Below, in pieces: positions 57,054-64,000 of a DNA stretch of 64,000 bases. Where the stretch lies: positions 23,054-87,053 of the forward strand of contig NZ_JAJGMW010000021.1 in NCBI RefSeq assembly GCF_020782115.1, written 5' to 3'. The notes below the pieces were generated by a model. That model was not told the DNA's origin. It was given only the letters and a program-made list of their open reading frames with translations, and did not search any database. Position numbers and translations under genes: made by a program. Position 1 is the stretch's first letter; each line of letters starts with the position of its first letter. Origin of the DNA: Leeuwenhoekiella parthenopeia (GTDB taxonomy: Bacteria > Bacteroidota > Bacteroidia > Flavobacteriales > Flavobacteriaceae).

Positions 57054-57097
57054 CTGACAATTATCATTTTAAGAGCCTTACCGTCAACCTATTTTTG
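57054..57097 (+). promoter_or_regulatory. FNR-geometry site S6 with -7 box, upstream of usp
   Basis: CTGACAATTATCAT (57054-57067) followed by TATTTTTG (57090-57097), an exact -7 box; centres 33 bp apart and start codon 20 bases after the box. Confidence 0.8.
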
Positions 57098-57116
57098 GAA
57101 GTATAATTAAGCAATT

Positions 57117-57962
57117 ATGAGAAAAATAGTAATCCCGACCGACTTTTCTGAAACTTCAATGAATGCCATAAAGTATGCGTTGGCCCTATTTAAATATGAC
57201 CTATGTGACTTTGTAGTAATCCATGCCTTTGCCGATGAAGTGTATGAAAATACTCGAGATATGGACAGGGAAGGTTTTGAAATTTATAAAGGACGTTTTC
57301 AAAAAAAGGTGGAAAAACAATTACAGGAAGAGGTTGGGGCAATGCTGCAAACAACGGCAAACCCCAGGCACAAGTATCGGTTTGAGGCAAGGTTCGGAAG
57401 CCTGGTAGATGAAACTAACGATCTCATAGAACGCGATAACAGTGATATCGTAGTGATGGGCACCCGGGGAAAAACCGGCGATAAAAACGTCACCTTCGGC
57501 AGCCAAACCCTACAGGTTATCAAATATGTGAAATGTCCGGTTTTAGCAGTTCCATTAGGTTTTGAGGGCTATCCTGTTAAAAAGATACTCTTTGCGACAG
57601 ATTATAGGATTCCCTACCAAAGAAGAGAATTGAAACTACTAAATGTATTGGGCAAGAACTTTGGCGCTCAATTAACTGTCGTCCATTTTTCAGAATACGA
57701 AAAACGGTCCCATCGTCAGGAAGATAACCGCTCATTTCTGGAGTGTTGTTTAGATAAAGCCCGCACTTCGTACCTAAAACATGCATCAAACGCTATTACC
57801 GGTGGCATAAACCAACTGCTTCAAGAACAGGATTTTGATATGCTGGTAATGGTTAATCACAGGCATTCGTATATGGAAGAGTTGCTATACCATTCTACTA
57901 TTGAAAAGATAGGGCTCGAAATTAAAATACCCTTTTTAGTGCTTCAAAACTTACATAGATAA
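57117..57962 (+). CDS. universal stress protein, tandem UspA domains
   Basis: This 281-residue protein starts KIVIPTDFSETSMNAIKYAL. The first domain has the loop VMGTRGKTGDKNVTFGSQTL. The second domain (from VKKILFATDYRIPYQRREL) keeps the fold but not the Gly-rich loop, having LVMVNHRHSYMEELLYHST instead. It heads a run of three usp genes; the next starts 17 bases downstream, so both are probably transcribed from S6. Confidence 0.92.
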   Translation: MRKIVIPTDFSETSMNAIKYALALFKYDLCDFVVIHAFADEVYENTRDMDREGFEIYKGRFQKKVEKQLQEEVGAMLQTTANPRHKYRFEARFGSLVDETNDLIERDNSDIVVMGTRGKTGDKNVTFGSQTLQVIKYVKCPVLAVPLGFEGYPVKKILFATDYRIPYQRRELKLLNVLGKNFGAQLTVVHFSEYEKRSHRQEDNRSFLECCLDKARTSYLKHASNAITGGINQLLQEQDFDMLVMVNHRHSYMEELLYHSTIEKIGLEIKIPFLVLQNLHR

Positions 57963-57979
57963 CCTTAAACACATTTGAT

Positions 57980-58828
57980 ATGAAACGAATACTGCTTCCT
58001 ACTGATTTTTCCAAAAATGCGTATAACGCCATAGAATATGCGGTGCAACTTTTTGAGCAAGAAGCCTGCGAGTTTAGCTTGTTACATACCTATTCACCAC
58101 TTATTGTCCCTGCTCATCCTGTTTTGGATAGCTATTCTGTTTTGAAAATGCAGAAAATGGCTCAGGAAAATGCGGAAAAAAATCTTGAAGACCTGGTTGA
58201 TAAGATAACCAACAGGTTTAACAACCAAAAGCATTCCTTTCAAACACACGCATCATTTAATTTGCTCACTGAGGAGATGAAAAATTGTGTACAGGAGAAA
58301 TCTATTGATTTGGTAGTGATGGGTACTCAGGGCGCAACCGGAGCCAAAGAGATTTTTTTGGGAACTGAAACTATGGATGCCATCAAAAAGATGAAGTGTC
58401 CCGTGCTGGCAGTGCCTGAAGGTTTTACGTATGAAAATCCCAGGGAGATATTATTTCCAACAGATTTTGAACTGGACACATCAAATAAATACCTGTCGCT
58501 CTTGCGATACATCTGTGAAACTCATGGTTCCAGAATTCATATGCTCAATGCGTATTATGGCAATCCGCTAAGTGTATCACAGGAAGAGAGAAAACAATTT
58601 TTAGATAACTTTTTTATCGAGAATGTGCACCTTTTCCATATTGCCGAAAACACAGAGGTCATTGCAGCCATAGAGCAGTTTCAGCTGAAGCATAAAATAA
58701 ACCTGCTCGTAATGGTGCACAATAAGCATAATCTGCTTGAAAATATACTTTTCAGACCCATCATCAATCAGGTCGCATACCACACCCATGTTCCGTTTTT
58801 AGTAATTCCTTCTGTTGAAAGGCAATAA
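57980..58828 (+). CDS. universal stress protein, tandem UspA domains
   Basis: This 282-residue protein starts RILLPTDFSKNAYNAIEYA. The first domain has VMGTQGATGAKEIFLGTETM; the second (REILFPTDFELDTSNKYLS) lacks the loop and ends LLVMVHNKHNLLENILFRP. It is alignable over its length with the gene before and the gene after, so the three arose by tandem duplication. No separate promoter: the upstream gap is 17 bases. Confidence 0.92.
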   Translation: MKRILLPTDFSKNAYNAIEYAVQLFEQEACEFSLLHTYSPLIVPAHPVLDSYSVLKMQKMAQENAEKNLEDLVDKITNRFNNQKHSFQTHASFNLLTEEMKNCVQEKSIDLVVMGTQGATGAKEIFLGTETMDAIKKMKCPVLAVPEGFTYENPREILFPTDFELDTSNKYLSLLRYICETHGSRIHMLNAYYGNPLSVSQEERKQFLDNFFIENVHLFHIAENTEVIAAIEQFQLKHKINLLVMVHNKHNLLENILFRPIINQVAYHTHVPFLVIPSVERQ

Positions 58829-58944
58829 TACCTGAACCGGCAGGAAGCAAAACCGAAGAAGACCTTCGACTTGCTTATACCGGTCCGGTTTTGACCGTAA
58901 TCTCAAATAAGTGTCGCGCTCAATACTTACAAAATCAATTCAAA

Positions 58945-59796
58945 ATGAAAAAGAAAATAGCAATACTCACAGATTTTTCAAGCAATGCCTGGAATACCTT
59001 ACACTATGCCGGTCAACTCTATAAAAGTGAAGAAGTTGATTTTTACATTATAAATGCCTTTATGGTAGACAGCTATGCAACAGACAGCATGATGGTGCCA
59101 GAACCGGGTGAAAAATACTACGATATTGCCAGGAACCGGTCTGAAGAAGGGCTCAGGGCATTACAAACGCAACTGGAAGAACTGGAGGTGTCCTCAAATC
59201 ATAATTACTTTACCGAGTCTGTTTTTAACGAGCCATTAGAAGCTATAAAACAGATTATCGCAGATAAGGATATTGAATTAGTCATTATCGGAAATAAGGG
59301 TCAAACAGATGATCAGCGTATTTTTTTAGGCAGCAACTGCATTCAGTTTATGGAGCATATACGCAACTGTCCGGTGCTTATGATCCCAAATACAGTAACT
59401 TTTACGATTCCTAATGAAATCGTTTTCCCGACCAGTTTTAAAACTCATTTCAAAAGAAGGGAACTCCTACACCTTCAGGAAATAGCAAGAATCACCAAAG
59501 CCCCAATTAGGGTTTTGCATATTAATGAAGCCAGTAAATTGTCACAGGAGCAATTGGAAAAGAAGGAGCTTTTGCAGGAATGTTTTGAAGATCTCCAATA
59601 TAGTTTTCACTATTTGGACCAGGTTGATGTCATAACAGGGCTCAATATCTTCACGCAAAGCAGAAACAGTGGCATGATTGCCTTTATAAATAAAAAGCAC
59701 CGCTTCTTTGGGTTTGTTTTTTCAAAACCCATGGTTAAGGATTTAGGATACACAGCCAGAGTTCCGGTGCTCGTTATGCACGACTTTAGAAACTAA
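58945..59796 (+). CDS. universal stress protein, divergent, tandem UspA domains
   Basis: From the ATG at 58945 the protein has 283 residues and starts KKKIAILTDFSSNAWNTLHY. An upstream in-frame TTG (58891) would add 18 unrelated residues and is rejected. The ATP-loop is degenerate: VIIGNKGQTDDQRIFLGSNC has lost the second glycine of the motif, so nucleotide binding may be lost. Fifth and last usp gene of the island; the ATP-cone gene begins ten bases after its stop. Confidence 0.9.
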   Translation: MKKKIAILTDFSSNAWNTLHYAGQLYKSEEVDFYIINAFMVDSYATDSMMVPEPGEKYYDIARNRSEEGLRALQTQLEELEVSSNHNYFTESVFNEPLEAIKQIIADKDIELVIIGNKGQTDDQRIFLGSNCIQFMEHIRNCPVLMIPNTVTFTIPNEIVFPTSFKTHFKRRELLHLQEIARITKAPIRVLHINEASKLSQEQLEKKELLQECFEDLQYSFHYLDQVDVITGLNIFTQSRNSGMIAFINKKHRFFGFVFSKPMVKDLGYTARVPVLVMHDFRN

Positions 59797-59806
59797 TACG
59801 ATTAGG

Positions 59807-60106
59807 ATGGGCAAAGAGAATCTTCAAATCATAAAGTCTTCTGGCGAAAAGGTACATTTTTCACTGCCAAAACTCAAGGCAAGCCTGAGACGTAGCGGAG
59901 CCGATGAGGCAACCGTTAATACCATCATAGACAGGGTGCGCGATGAATGGTATCAGGATATTACAACCAACGAGATTTACAATAGGGCCTATGCTCTTTT
60001 AAAAAAAAGCAAACCTATCTACGCCTCAAAATACAAACTTAAAAAGGCAATCTTTGAGTTGGGACCAACAACGCGTGCAGATTCGATCTCAGAACAATTC
60101 AAATAG
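59807..60106 (+). CDS. stand-alone ATP-cone domain protein
   Basis: This 99-residue protein is essentially one ATP-cone (PF03477): IIKSSGEKVHFSLPKLKASLRRSGAD, then ITTNEIYNRAYALLKK and YKLKKAIFELGP. ATP-cones bind ATP/dATP and usually regulate another domain, such as a ribonucleotide reductase or a nuclease. Here the chain ends 12 residues after the ELGP that, in longer Bacteroidota homologues, leads into a second domain. The C-terminus may be a truncation, or a native short form. No related second domain is found downstream. Confidence 0.8.
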   Translation: MGKENLQIIKSSGEKVHFSLPKLKASLRRSGADEATVNTIIDRVRDEWYQDITTNEIYNRAYALLKKSKPIYASKYKLKKAIFELGPTTRADSISEQFK

Positions 60107-60249
60107 GTTAAACTGTGTTTGCAGAAGAGTTTAACTACCAAAACCCGAAAAATTAACAAGTATTGTAAACTATAAAAACGGCATCAGTGCGCTGGAGTAC
60201 AGCTCTACACTTGCAGTTGAGGATTGGGATTTTACCTGGTGAGGGATTT

Positions 60250-60276
60250 ATCCTGTTTGGGTAAAACAGGATTTTT
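60250..60276 (+). terminator. rho-independent terminator after the stress island
   Basis: ATCCTGTTT (60250-60258), loop GGGTA, AAACAGGAT (60264-60272), then five T; the T run abuts the 48-bp palindrome. Confidence 0.88.
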
Positions 60277-60324
60277 GGGGATTGTATTCCCCAAATATGC
60301 ATATATTTGGGGAATATAATCCCC
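60277..60324 (+). promoter_or_regulatory. 48-bp near-perfect palindrome over the ATPase promoter
   Basis: The stretch is its own reverse complement except for one G-T position in each arm and the centre. Its inner 28 bases are a perfect 12-4-12 inverted repeat (TTCCCCAAATAT, GCAT, ATATTTGGGGAA). Each outer part contains a GGGGA-N6-TCCCC unit. TATATTTG (60302-60309), an exact -7 box, lies inside, with TTG 17 bases upstream at 60282-60284. The ATG at 60329 is four bases after the palindrome, so the leader is very short. It is most simply a double operator. Confidence 0.75.
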
Positions 60325-60328
60325 GAAT

Positions 60329-61456
60329 ATGATTAAAAGGAGTTTAGAAGAAAAGATTGAAAAGCGCTTTGGTACCGGTAAGGCGATCCTTTTAATAGGC
60401 CCCAGGCAGGTAGGTAAAACGACACTATTTAATAAGCTGCTGGAGGATAAAGAATACCTGTTTTTAAATGGGGATGATCCTACCGTTCGTAAACTGCTTT
60501 CAAATCCCAATTTAGAGCAGCTTAAAAACATCATAGGCAATTACAGGATTGTTTTTATAGATGAGGCGCAGCGCATTGATAATATAGGACTCACATTAAA
60601 ACTTATTACCGATCAGATCAAAGCTGTTCAATTGCTGGTGAGTGGCTCCTCTGCTTTTGAATTGAATAATCATACACAAGAACCACTTACGGGCAGAAAA
60701 TGGGAATACCAGCTCTATCCCATATCCTGGGCAGAATTTGAATCACATGTAGGCTATTTAAAAGCTGAACAGCAATTGGAATTACGGGTGGTTTACGGGA
60801 TGTACCCAGACGTGATTACTAATTTTGGAGAAGAAAAGGAGATTCTAAAACAACTCACCGATAGTTATTTATATAAAGATATTTTAAGCTATGGAGGCAT
60901 TCGTAAACCCGAAATATTAGAGAAACTTCTAAGAGCATTAGCCTTTCAAATAGGTAGCGAAGTAAGTTATAACGAACTGGCTCAATTGTTAGGTATTGAT
61001 AAAAAAACAGTAGCTACCTATATAGATGTATTATGCCAGGCATACGTTATTTTTAAACTCCCCAGTTTCAGTAAAAACCTGCGAAACGAAATCAAAACCA
61101 ATCAAAAAATCTATTTCTACGACACCGGGGTTCGCAATATGATCATCGGTGATTTAAATCCTATAGATATTCGCCAGGATAAAGGGAATCTTTGGGAGAA
61201 TTTTTTAATTGCCGAACGTTTAAAGCAGAATGCCTATACGGGTTCATTAGCCAAAGGCTATTTTTGGAGAACAGTATCACAACAGGAGATTGATTACGTC
61301 GAAGAAGAGGCAGGAAAATTAAAAGCTTTTGAAATGAAATGGAATCCTAATACTAAAGTAAAACTCCCAAAGGCTTTTATAGAAGCCTACAACGCAGAAA
61401 TAACCGCGATTAATAGAACTAATTTTAGAGAATTTTTAAATAGCATTAAAAGGTGA
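60329..61456 (+). CDS. AAA ATPase with DUF4143 C-terminal domain
   Basis: This 375-residue protein has a Walker A at ILLIGPRQVGKTTLF (G24-T32), Walker B at RIVFIDEAQRIDNIG, and the sensor-type VSGSSAFELNNH. A winged-helix-like segment (VSYNELAQLLGIDKKTVATYIDVL) joins it to the DUF4143 region (FWRTVSQQEIDYVEE), which resembles a restriction-nuclease-like fold. Such ATPases are widespread and mostly uncharacterised, often in mobile or variable regions. Start fixed by the ATG next to the palindrome; the wHTH could make it self-regulating. Confidence 0.9.
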   Translation: MIKRSLEEKIEKRFGTGKAILLIGPRQVGKTTLFNKLLEDKEYLFLNGDDPTVRKLLSNPNLEQLKNIIGNYRIVFIDEAQRIDNIGLTLKLITDQIKAVQLLVSGSSAFELNNHTQEPLTGRKWEYQLYPISWAEFESHVGYLKAEQQLELRVVYGMYPDVITNFGEEKEILKQLTDSYLYKDILSYGGIRKPEILEKLLRALAFQIGSEVSYNELAQLLGIDKKTVATYIDVLCQAYVIFKLPSFSKNLRNEIKTNQKIYFYDTGVRNMIIGDLNPIDIRQDKGNLWENFLIAERLKQNAYTGSLAKGYFWRTVSQQEIDYVEEEAGKLKAFEMKWNPNTKVKLPKAFIEAYNAEITAINRTNFREFLNSIKR

Positions 61457-61648
61457 AATAATTCAATTATAGAGTTTTTTAAAATATATTACCTAAAAAA
61501 TATAAATAGGAAAAATACATTTTAAATTTTGATCGATTTTACAATCTAGAGCTTCTGGATTGATAAAAAGTAAATATGGGAATATTAGGATATTCTAAAC
61601 AAACGATGAAAAATCAATTTTAAAGAAATAAGTTACATTACACTTCCC

Positions 61649-62647
61649 ATGGATCTAAAAACTCTTTTCCGATTTCTTTTTAATATTAAAAGAAAGGTTA
61701 GCAATGAAGACACATTTAGTCATGATATGAGTAAAGAAACTATAAATAACGAGAACATTATTGAAATAAGTTCCATAAATCTGGTTTCTTCAAAAAGAGT
61801 TGAAAAAAGAGATATGATGTTTTTTAGTAAAAAAGCTATTATTCTTGACGACAAAAAATACTATGTTCTTAAAAATAATGTTTTTGAAAATATTTTATTT
61901 GTTCGAGCTGTTGCCAAAAATATAGTTTTTCAAAATGTAGATTTCTCTAAGTGTATTTTCGAAAATTCATATTTACGTGATTCTAGATTTATAAGATGTA
62001 ATTTTGAAGGAGCCAAGTTTGTTAGCTGTAATTTGCAAGGTTCGTATTTTGAAGATAGTAAGCTTGATTATGTAATTTTTGAGAAGACATTTATAGACGA
62101 TGAGATTTTTGAATGTGCTCCTAAACGAGATAATTTAAAGTATAAATTCGCAAGATCTCTTAAATTAAATTACGCGTCAATAGGTGATTATGTTAAGGCA
62201 TCAAAAGCGGTTAGCATTGAATTGGAGGCAACAAAAAGCCATTTAAAAGATAGTTGGCTATCTGGCGATGAATACTACAGAAAAAAATACGGAGGTCCTA
62301 AACGTAAAATTGAACAATTTTGGAAATGGACGAAAGTAAGTATTTTAGATTTTATTTGGGGTAATGGTGAGAGTTTGTGGAGGTTAATTAGATTTAATCT
62401 TTATATTTTTGGAGTCCTAACTGCCTATCATATTTTAAAAAAATCCACAACAGATGCTTTTGAAATATTGAACATTTTTTTCATTAAAATTCCTAGCAAT
62501 TATTTTGGATTACTTGTGACTAATTCAAATGACAAAAATTATTTTGAATACTACCCAGAAGCGTTGACTTTATCTTTGGTTATAATTAGATTAATATGTT
62601 TTGGATTACTAATGTCTATTATAATTAAAAAGTATAATAGGCGATGA
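61649..62647 (+). CDS. pentapeptide-repeat membrane protein
   Basis: This 332-residue protein has a central pentapeptide-repeat region (about 85-165) with A(D/N)LxX-type units such as NVDFSKCIFENSYLRDSRFI and NFEGAKFVSCNLQGSYFED. Residues about 250-270 and 305-325 are probable membrane helices (LYIFGVLTAYHIL; ALTLSLVIIRLICFGLL). The DNA is strongly AT-rich with AAA/ATT/TTA codons, unlike the glycan locus. It heads an operon: its stop overlaps the next start by four bases. Function unknown; pentapeptide-repeat proteins with membrane anchors occur in defence-type operons. Confidence 0.85.
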   Translation: MDLKTLFRFLFNIKRKVSNEDTFSHDMSKETINNENIIEISSINLVSSKRVEKRDMMFFSKKAIILDDKKYYVLKNNVFENILFVRAVAKNIVFQNVDFSKCIFENSYLRDSRFIRCNFEGAKFVSCNLQGSYFEDSKLDYVIFEKTFIDDEIFECAPKRDNLKYKFARSLKLNYASIGDYVKASKAVSIELEATKSHLKDSWLSGDEYYRKKYGGPKRKIEQFWKWTKVSILDFIWGNGESLWRLIRFNLYIFGVLTAYHILKKSTTDAFEILNIFFIKIPSNYFGLLVTNSNDKNYFEYYPEALTLSLVIIRLICFGLLMSIIIKKYNRR

Positions 62648-63273
62648 AAGATATTTATATTTTTGGTTCAATAGTCAGGGGGGAAGTAGACCAATATTCT
62701 GATATAGATTTGTTAATGGTAACAAGTGAAGCTGTATATAATATTGACCTTAATAAATATTCTATTTATACTCCTGAAAGGATCAAAGAACTGTATATAG
62801 AAGGAAATCCATTTGCTTGGCATTTATATTACGAATCTAAATTGGTATATACATCAGGAGCAAATTTATTAGAGAATTTAGGAAAGCCCTCAAATTATGT
62901 TAATTGCAAAACCGATTTGCTGAAGTTTAAAAATTTATTCGAAGCTAGTATTACTTCAATTATAAAAAATAGATTTTCTATAATTTTTGATTTAGCAATG
63001 GTATTTTTAGCTCTTAGGAATTTTGCTACTTGTTATACGTTAGGTAATTATACTAAACCAGTATTCAGCAGGCAGTCTTTTGAAAAATTAGATGACTATC
63101 CGTTGATATTAGATTCAAGGGTTAAAGAGATGTTAATGATGTCAAGAATCAGTTCAATTAGAGGGATTAATTATCAAATTAATGATGAATTATTAAATTT
63201 ATTTTTATCTGACATAGAAAGAATAAATAAATGGTTCTTAACGGTTTTAAAAATTTATGAAAGCAGAGTTTAA
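62644..63273 (+). CDS. minimal nucleotidyltransferase (MNT-type) with helical C-terminal half
   Basis: This 209-residue protein starts with the pol-beta superfamily signature: IFGSIVRGEVDQYSDIDLLM, with GSxxRGE and the metal-binding D20 and D22. The C-terminal half (about 95-209) is helical (SIIFDLAMVFLALRNFATCY, RVKEMLMMSRISSIRG, LFLSDIERINKWFL), like a HEPN-type partner domain, but no clear R-x4-6-H motif is found. MNT proteins often inactivate a HEPN toxin by adding AMP. It overlaps both neighbours and is AT-rich like them. Confidence 0.8.
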   Translation: MKDIYIFGSIVRGEVDQYSDIDLLMVTSEAVYNIDLNKYSIYTPERIKELYIEGNPFAWHLYYESKLVYTSGANLLENLGKPSNYVNCKTDLLKFKNLFEASITSIIKNRFSIIFDLAMVFLALRNFATCYTLGNYTKPVFSRQSFEKLDDYPLILDSRVKEMLMMSRISSIRGINYQINDELLNLFLSDIERINKWFLTVLKIYESRV

Positions 63274-63553
63274 CAGCAGGGTAGATTTACAAAGAGAAGT
63301 TATTAAAATAATTAATAAAGAGTCTTTTAAATATCAATTGTCTGGTTTATCTAAACCAGCAATTGAAAGCTGGTATTTGAATAATAGTATTGGAAACAAT
63401 CAATTAAAAGAAAAATTATTTTTGATTTCGAAGAAGCTTTTTTTTATCGCAAATAAAAGTCAAGATCAAATTACAGAAGAATATAAGAAGCTTCAAGTAA
63501 GTATTAGAAAAAATATTGAAGAACTAAAAATTCTTTTAGTTCAATTTTTTTAA
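63257..63553 (+). CDS. small helical protein of the nucleotidyltransferase operon
   Basis: This 98-residue protein overlaps the nucleotidyltransferase gene by 17 bases. It is predicted helical with a Lys-rich C-terminal half (KLFFIANKSQDQITEEYKKL). No family is recognised, and there is no R-x4-6-H motif. From position and size it could be a partner of the nucleotidyltransferase. It ends the operon; 193 bases later comes a strong terminator. Confidence 0.65.
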   Translation: MKAEFNSRVDLQREVIKIINKESFKYQLSGLSKPAIESWYLNNSIGNNQLKEKLFLISKKLFFIANKSQDQITEEYKKLQVSIRKNIEELKILLVQFF

Positions 63554-63745
63554 TTGATGAAAATTAATTTTAAACCTTTGATTTTAGAGTTTTTTGGATA
63601 GAACTTTTGCAGCATTAATTATTTAGCTCTCGCTAATCTTTCTGTTTTTCATAGTGTCAGTGTGAATTTAAAACTGTCACGTTTTTAGGGAAGCCCACAG
63701 GATAGCATCCGGTATAAAGAAGTATTAAGTGTAATCCATAAAAAT

Positions 63746-63780
63746 AAAGCCCCGTCATCACTTCGATAACGGGGCTTTTT
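63746..63780. terminator. strong, probably bidirectional terminator
   Basis: AAAGCCCCGT (63746-63755) pairs with ACGGGGCTTT (63769-63778), followed by T on the plus strand; the minus-strand copy is also followed by a T-rich stretch. The rest of 63554-63849 holds no gene; GTGTCAGT..ACTGTCAC near 63655-63680 is an imperfect inverted repeat. Confidence 0.85.
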
Positions 63781-64000
63781 GCGGAGAAATAGGGATTTTG
63801 TTGGATCATTCTCAAAAGTTGTGTGTGAATTGAATGAATAGTTTGATTTTTGTTTTCTAAACAGGAGGCATTGGACGCATATATAGATTTACTTAAGATT
63901 TTATTACCAGAATTATTGATTACCCATTTTAACCTTACCGGTCATCAAACAGAGGGAGATATACTGCACCTGCATTTTGAAGAAAAAGCAGAGGTCCCTA
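63781..64000 (+). mobile_element. left end of a probable insertion sequence (ISAon1-like)
   Basis: Inferred only from the transposase-type reading frame. The left boundary is placed after the terminator at 63780; the terminal inverted repeat cannot be identified without the right end. Confidence 0.45.
63850..64000 (+). CDS. ISAon1-like transposase N-terminal region protein (partial)
   Basis: From the in-frame TTG at 63850 (the next stop upstream is at 63844) the reading frame is open to the right edge. LDAYIDLLKILLPELLITHF and the ending EEKAEVP match the start of the N-terminal-region protein that precedes the transposase in ISAon1-type elements of Bacteroidota. The exact start is unclear; TTG at 63871 after AGGAGG is another option but spaced too tightly. 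The element continues outside the window. Confidence 0.7.
   Translation, partial: MFSKQEALDAYIDLLKILLPELLITHFNLTGHQTEGDILHLHFEEKAEVP

Noticed and set aside
58891..58934. TTGACCGTAATCTC upstream of the last usp gene as a seventh FNR-like site
   Set aside because: Right half-site does not match RTCAT and no TAnnTTTG box lies 33 bp downstream.
60107..60249. Possible remnant frame after the ATP-cone gene (SALEYSSTLAVEDWDFTW)
   Set aside because: Too short, no start and no family recognised.
1..64000. CRISPR arrays, tRNA, rRNA and riboswitches
   Set aside because: No regularly spaced repeats, cloverleaf-like or rRNA-like stretches were noticed; a covariance-model search was not possible here.

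Overview
The window reads as chromosomal DNA of a Bacteroidota bacterium, most likely a member of the Flavobacteriaceae. The basis is a SusC/SusD pair, many lipoproteins, LytS/LytTR two-component pairs, weak Shine-Dalgarno signals, -7 promoter boxes of the Bacteroidota type TAnnTTTG, and an ISAon1-like transposase start at the right edge. The genus cannot be fixed from the sequence.

Left part (1-33330): after a partial LytS-type kinase on the minus strand comes a dense glycan-utilisation locus, all on the plus strand. Block 1 (1051-13058) holds a GH92 mannosidase, an SSS symporter, a cytoplasmic GH130 phosphorylase, a CBM9-like protein, a GHL10-like lipoprotein, a GH20 hexosaminidase and a second GH92. 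Block 2 (13253-17063) has a NagB fused to a PIG-L deacetylase domain plus a second SSS symporter; it is preceded by a palindrome next to a -7 box. A HigB/HigA toxin-antitoxin pair and two small genes interrupt the locus. Block 3 (19187-28122) holds GH3, two GH29 fucosidases, a second GH20, CutC and a BNR/sialidase-like lipoprotein. A SusC/SusD pair follows and ends in a strong terminator. The enzyme set (alpha-mannosidase, Man-GlcNAc phosphorylase, hexosaminidase, fucosidase, GlcN6P deaminase) fits breakdown of N-glycans or similar glycoprotein glycans.

Middle (33351-48569): an FG-GAP/ASPIC protein, a DUF255 thioredoxin-like protein, a TPR-LytS kinase with its LytTR regulator behind a clear promoter, a cadherin-like/DUF1566 lipoprotein, and a run of unrecognised membrane or lipoproteins, including one probable frameshifted gene and a pair of paralogues.

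Right part (48703-60106): a stress island with a TauE/SafE permease, a decayed RaiA/HPF-like gene, five universal stress proteins, an AhpD-like protein, a PPOx-like flavoprotein, a TerB-like protein, and a PAS histidine kinase with a REC-cNMP-Crp/Fnr response regulator. The main observation is that six promoters here carry a 14-bp FNR-geometry palindrome (core TGAY-N4-RTCA) centred exactly 33 bp upstream of the -7 box centre. This looks like one compact regulon, probably controlled by the Crp/Fnr-type response regulator encoded inside it.

Far right (60250-64000): an AAA/DUF4143 ATPase behind a 48-bp palindrome that covers its own promoter, a visibly AT-rich three-gene operon (pentapeptide-repeat membrane protein, minimal nucleotidyltransferase, small helical protein) that looks acquired, and the start of an insertion sequence.
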